Source of the DNA: Lutispora sp.
GTDB lineage: Bacteria; Bacillota; Clostridia; Lutisporales; Lutisporaceae
DNA: 10,800 nt
Assembly (NCBI GenBank): GCA_030834765.1
Contig: JAUQXG010000261.1
Location: forward strand, 1 to 10,800
Direction of reading: 5' to 3'
Shown here: piece by piece, positions 7,726-10,800 of the stretch
Layout: every line of letters begins with the position of its first letter
How positions within the stretch are numbered: the stretch's first letter is position 1
Made by a program: the position numbers and the translations under genes
Notes under the pieces: generated by a model
Databases searched by the model: none
What the model saw: the letters and a program-made list of their open reading frames with translations, nothing else
What the model was told of the DNA's origin: nothing

Positions 7726-7763
7726 ATGTATTTTATTTTTAAAAAGTATATTAAAATATACAT
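7726..7763. other. AT-rich imperfect inverted repeat in the ptsI-lplA gap
   Basis: In the 108-base gap 7709-7816, ATGTATTTTA at 7726-7735 can pair with TAAAA at 7752-7756 and TACAT at 7759-7763, with a two-base bulge. Nested inside is a 16-base palindrome, GTATATT-AA-AATATAC, at 7746-7761. It is too AT-rich and has no T-tract after it to be a convincing terminator. I see no promoter in the gap with a matched -35 and -10. A protein binding site or chance are both possible. Confidence 0.3.
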
Positions 7764-7816
7764 GAGAGTAAAAAACTTCTAAGACTAAATCAAAGGAGGA
7801 CTGGAAGGAGTAACCA

Positions 7817-8806
7817 ATGAAATATATTGATAATAGATCTGTAGACCCGCATTATAATCTAGCATTGGAAGAGTATGTGCTTACAAATTGTAAACCAGGA
7901 GAAACATACTTTTTGCTATGGCAAAATGAACCTTCCATAATAATAGGGAAACATCAAAATACAGTAGAAGAAATAAACTCCACCTATGTGAGGGATAATA
8001 ATATTCACGTGGTAAGAAGGCTGTCTGGAGGCGGTGCTGTTTACCATGATTTAGGAAATTTAAATTTCACTTTTATTGTGGGCAGTGGGAAAAATGGGAT
8101 GTTTGACTTTAGAAAATTCACTTATCCCATAGTGAATATGCTTCAGAAATATAATGTAAATGCTCAAGTAAGTGGAAGAAATGACTTGACTATAGAAGAC
8201 AAAAAGTTCTCAGGAAATTCTCAGTATATAAAGAATGATAGACTATTACATCATGGTACATTACTTTTTGATTCCAATCTTGATGATGTACAGGAAGCAC
8301 TTTTTGTATCAGATGATAAAATAGTATCAAAAGGGATAAAGTCGGTTAGAAGTCGTGTAACGAATATATTAGAACATATGCATAATAAAATCACAATTGG
8401 AGAATTTAGGGATAGACTAGCAGATTATGTAAAAGAACAGGATGAAAGCTGGGAATATTGCTCCCTTAGTGAGGAGGATATGATAGAAATAAAAAAACTG
8501 GCAGCCTCCAAATACAATACATGGGAGTGGAACTATGGTGAGTCTCCTCGATTTAATTATAAAAACTCCAAACGTTTTGAAGGTGGGAAGCTTGAAGTAT
8601 TATTGGATATAAAGGACGGAATCGTAGCATCGTGTAAATTCTATGGAGACTTTTTTAGTAAAGAGAACCTGCCTGAATTAGAGGCAAGTGTTATTGGTCA
8701 AAAATATGAGAAAGAAGAAATCTCCAAAATCTTAAATTCTTTTAACCGTGAAGAAATAATAATGGGTATTTCAACAGAGCAAATATTAAGTACTATGTTT
8801 GATTAG
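7817..8806 (+). CDS. lplA: Lipoate-protein ligase A
   Basis: The enzyme activates free lipoate with ATP to lipoyl-AMP and transfers it to the target lysine of lipoyl domains. It has 329 residues, close to the family norm (about 330-338). Seen in order: the start MKYIDNRSVDPHYNLALEE typical of Firmicutes ligases; the lipoate/ATP loop RRLSGGGAVYHDLGN (67-81); the catalytic lysine Lys130 in DKKFSGNSQ; HHGTLLFD (145-152); and the C-terminal accessory domain from about 255 (GGKLEVLLDIKDG). Presence of both domains points to a true ligase and not an octanoyl transferase. Natural targets nearby are Lys43 of E2 and Lys43 of E3. The ATG is preceded by GGAAGGAG six bases upstream, and by another AAAGGAGGA at 7792-7800, a doubled ribosome binding site. 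It could share the upstream transcript or have its own promoter in the 108-base gap. Confidence 0.95.
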   Translation: MKYIDNRSVDPHYNLALEEYVLTNCKPGETYFLLWQNEPSIIIGKHQNTVEEINSTYVRDNNIHVVRRLSGGGAVYHDLGNLNFTFIVGSGKNGMFDFRKFTYPIVNMLQKYNVNAQVSGRNDLTIEDKKFSGNSQYIKNDRLLHHGTLLFDSNLDDVQEALFVSDDKIVSKGIKSVRSRVTNILEHMHNKITIGEFRDRLADYVKEQDESWEYCSLSEEDMIEIKKLAASKYNTWEWNYGESPRFNYKNSKRFEGGKLEVLLDIKDGIVASCKFYGDFFSKENLPELEASVIGQKYEKEEISKILNSFNREEIIMGISTEQILSTMFD

Positions 8807-8810
8807 GTAA

Positions 8811-9848
<1,038 letters not shown>

Positions 9849-9869
9849 GCTTATATCATATTTTAATTA

Positions 9870-9909
9870 GAAGTGTGGCTTTATAATTTTTATGTTGATG
9901 TCACACTTC
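9870..9909. other. Inverted repeat in the gap-eno interval (hairpin or operator)
   Basis: GAAGTGTG at 9870-9877 is the exact reverse complement of CACACTTC at 9902-9909. In RNA the stem extends by a G-U and a C-G pair to ten pairs around a loop of about 20 bases. No T-tract follows, so it is a poor intrinsic terminator. The right arm falls between the -35 and -10 of the enolase promoter candidate, and the arm centres are 32 bases apart (about three helical turns), which would suit an operator. Which of these it is remains open. Confidence 0.5.
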
Positions 9910-9924
9910 AAATATTGTTATACT
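9895..9924 (+). promoter_or_regulatory. Candidate sigma-A promoter of eno with extended -10
   Basis: TTGATG at 9895-9900 (4 of 6 to TTGACA) is followed after 18 bases by TATACT at 9919-9924 (5 of 6 to TATAAT), which is preceded by TGT, giving an extended -10. Transcription would begin near 9931, leaving a short leader with AGAGGAGG at 9943-9950, seven bases before the enolase ATG. This is a judgement by eye. Confidence 0.6.
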
Positions 9925-9957
9925 AATACAAAGGACTATAAAAGAGGAGGATTTTAA

Positions 9958-10800
<843 letters not shown>

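Noticed and set aside
7741..7770. Promoter for lplA with TATATT or TAAAAT as -10
   Set aside because: No acceptable -35 hexamer is found 16-18 bases upstream of either candidate, and the region is so AT-rich that such hexamers arise by chance.
9870..9909. Intrinsic terminator after gap
   Set aside because: The stem is plausible but no T-tract follows, and the loop is long; kept only as an inverted repeat.

Overview
The window reads as one compact, AT-rich stretch of a low-GC Gram-positive genome, most likely an anaerobic member of the Clostridia. The reasons are the heavy use of ATA and AGA codons, strong AGGAGG-type ribosome binding sites before nearly every gene, an HPr with both His15 and Ser46 (the Firmicutes arrangement), and best family resemblance to clostridial homologues. 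All ten genes lie on the + strand. I see no tRNA, rRNA, CRISPR, transposase, phage gene or DNA-binding regulator. The longest stretches without a gene are only 108 and 109 bases.

Layout: (1) 1-666, the 3' part of a Cof-type HAD phosphatase cut by the left edge. (2) 679-5673, a complete four-gene 2-oxo-acid/acetoin dehydrogenase complex: E1 alpha, E1 beta, E2 with one lipoyl domain and two tandem subunit-binding domains, and E3 carrying its own N-terminal lipoyl domain. (3) 5691-7708, HPr and enzyme I, the two general proteins of the PEP phosphotransferase system. (4) 7817-8806, lipoate-protein ligase. (5) 8838-9848, NAD-type glyceraldehyde-3-phosphate dehydrogenase. (6) 9958 to the right edge, the first 281 codons of enolase, preceded by a good promoter candidate and an inverted repeat.

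The genes make sense as one metabolic unit. GAPDH and enolase lead to phosphoenolpyruvate, enzyme I converts PEP to pyruvate while charging HPr, and the dehydrogenase complex could take pyruvate to acetyl-CoA and NADH. The lipoate ligase would activate the lipoyl domains of E2 and E3. The complex is of the AcoABCL sequence type, so acetoin cleavage is the other main reading; the sequence alone does not decide the substrate. Most clostridia oxidise pyruvate with ferredoxin oxidoreductases, so a lipoate-dependent complex linked to PTS and lower-glycolysis genes is the feature most worth following up.

The most distinctive sequence-level observations are the near-identical lipoyl domains at the start of E2 and E3 (about 86% DNA identity over 231 bases), the duplicated E3-binding domain in E2, and the inverted repeat overlapping the enolase promoter. 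I found no clear sign of an entirely unknown system; the novelty is in domain architecture and gene linkage.
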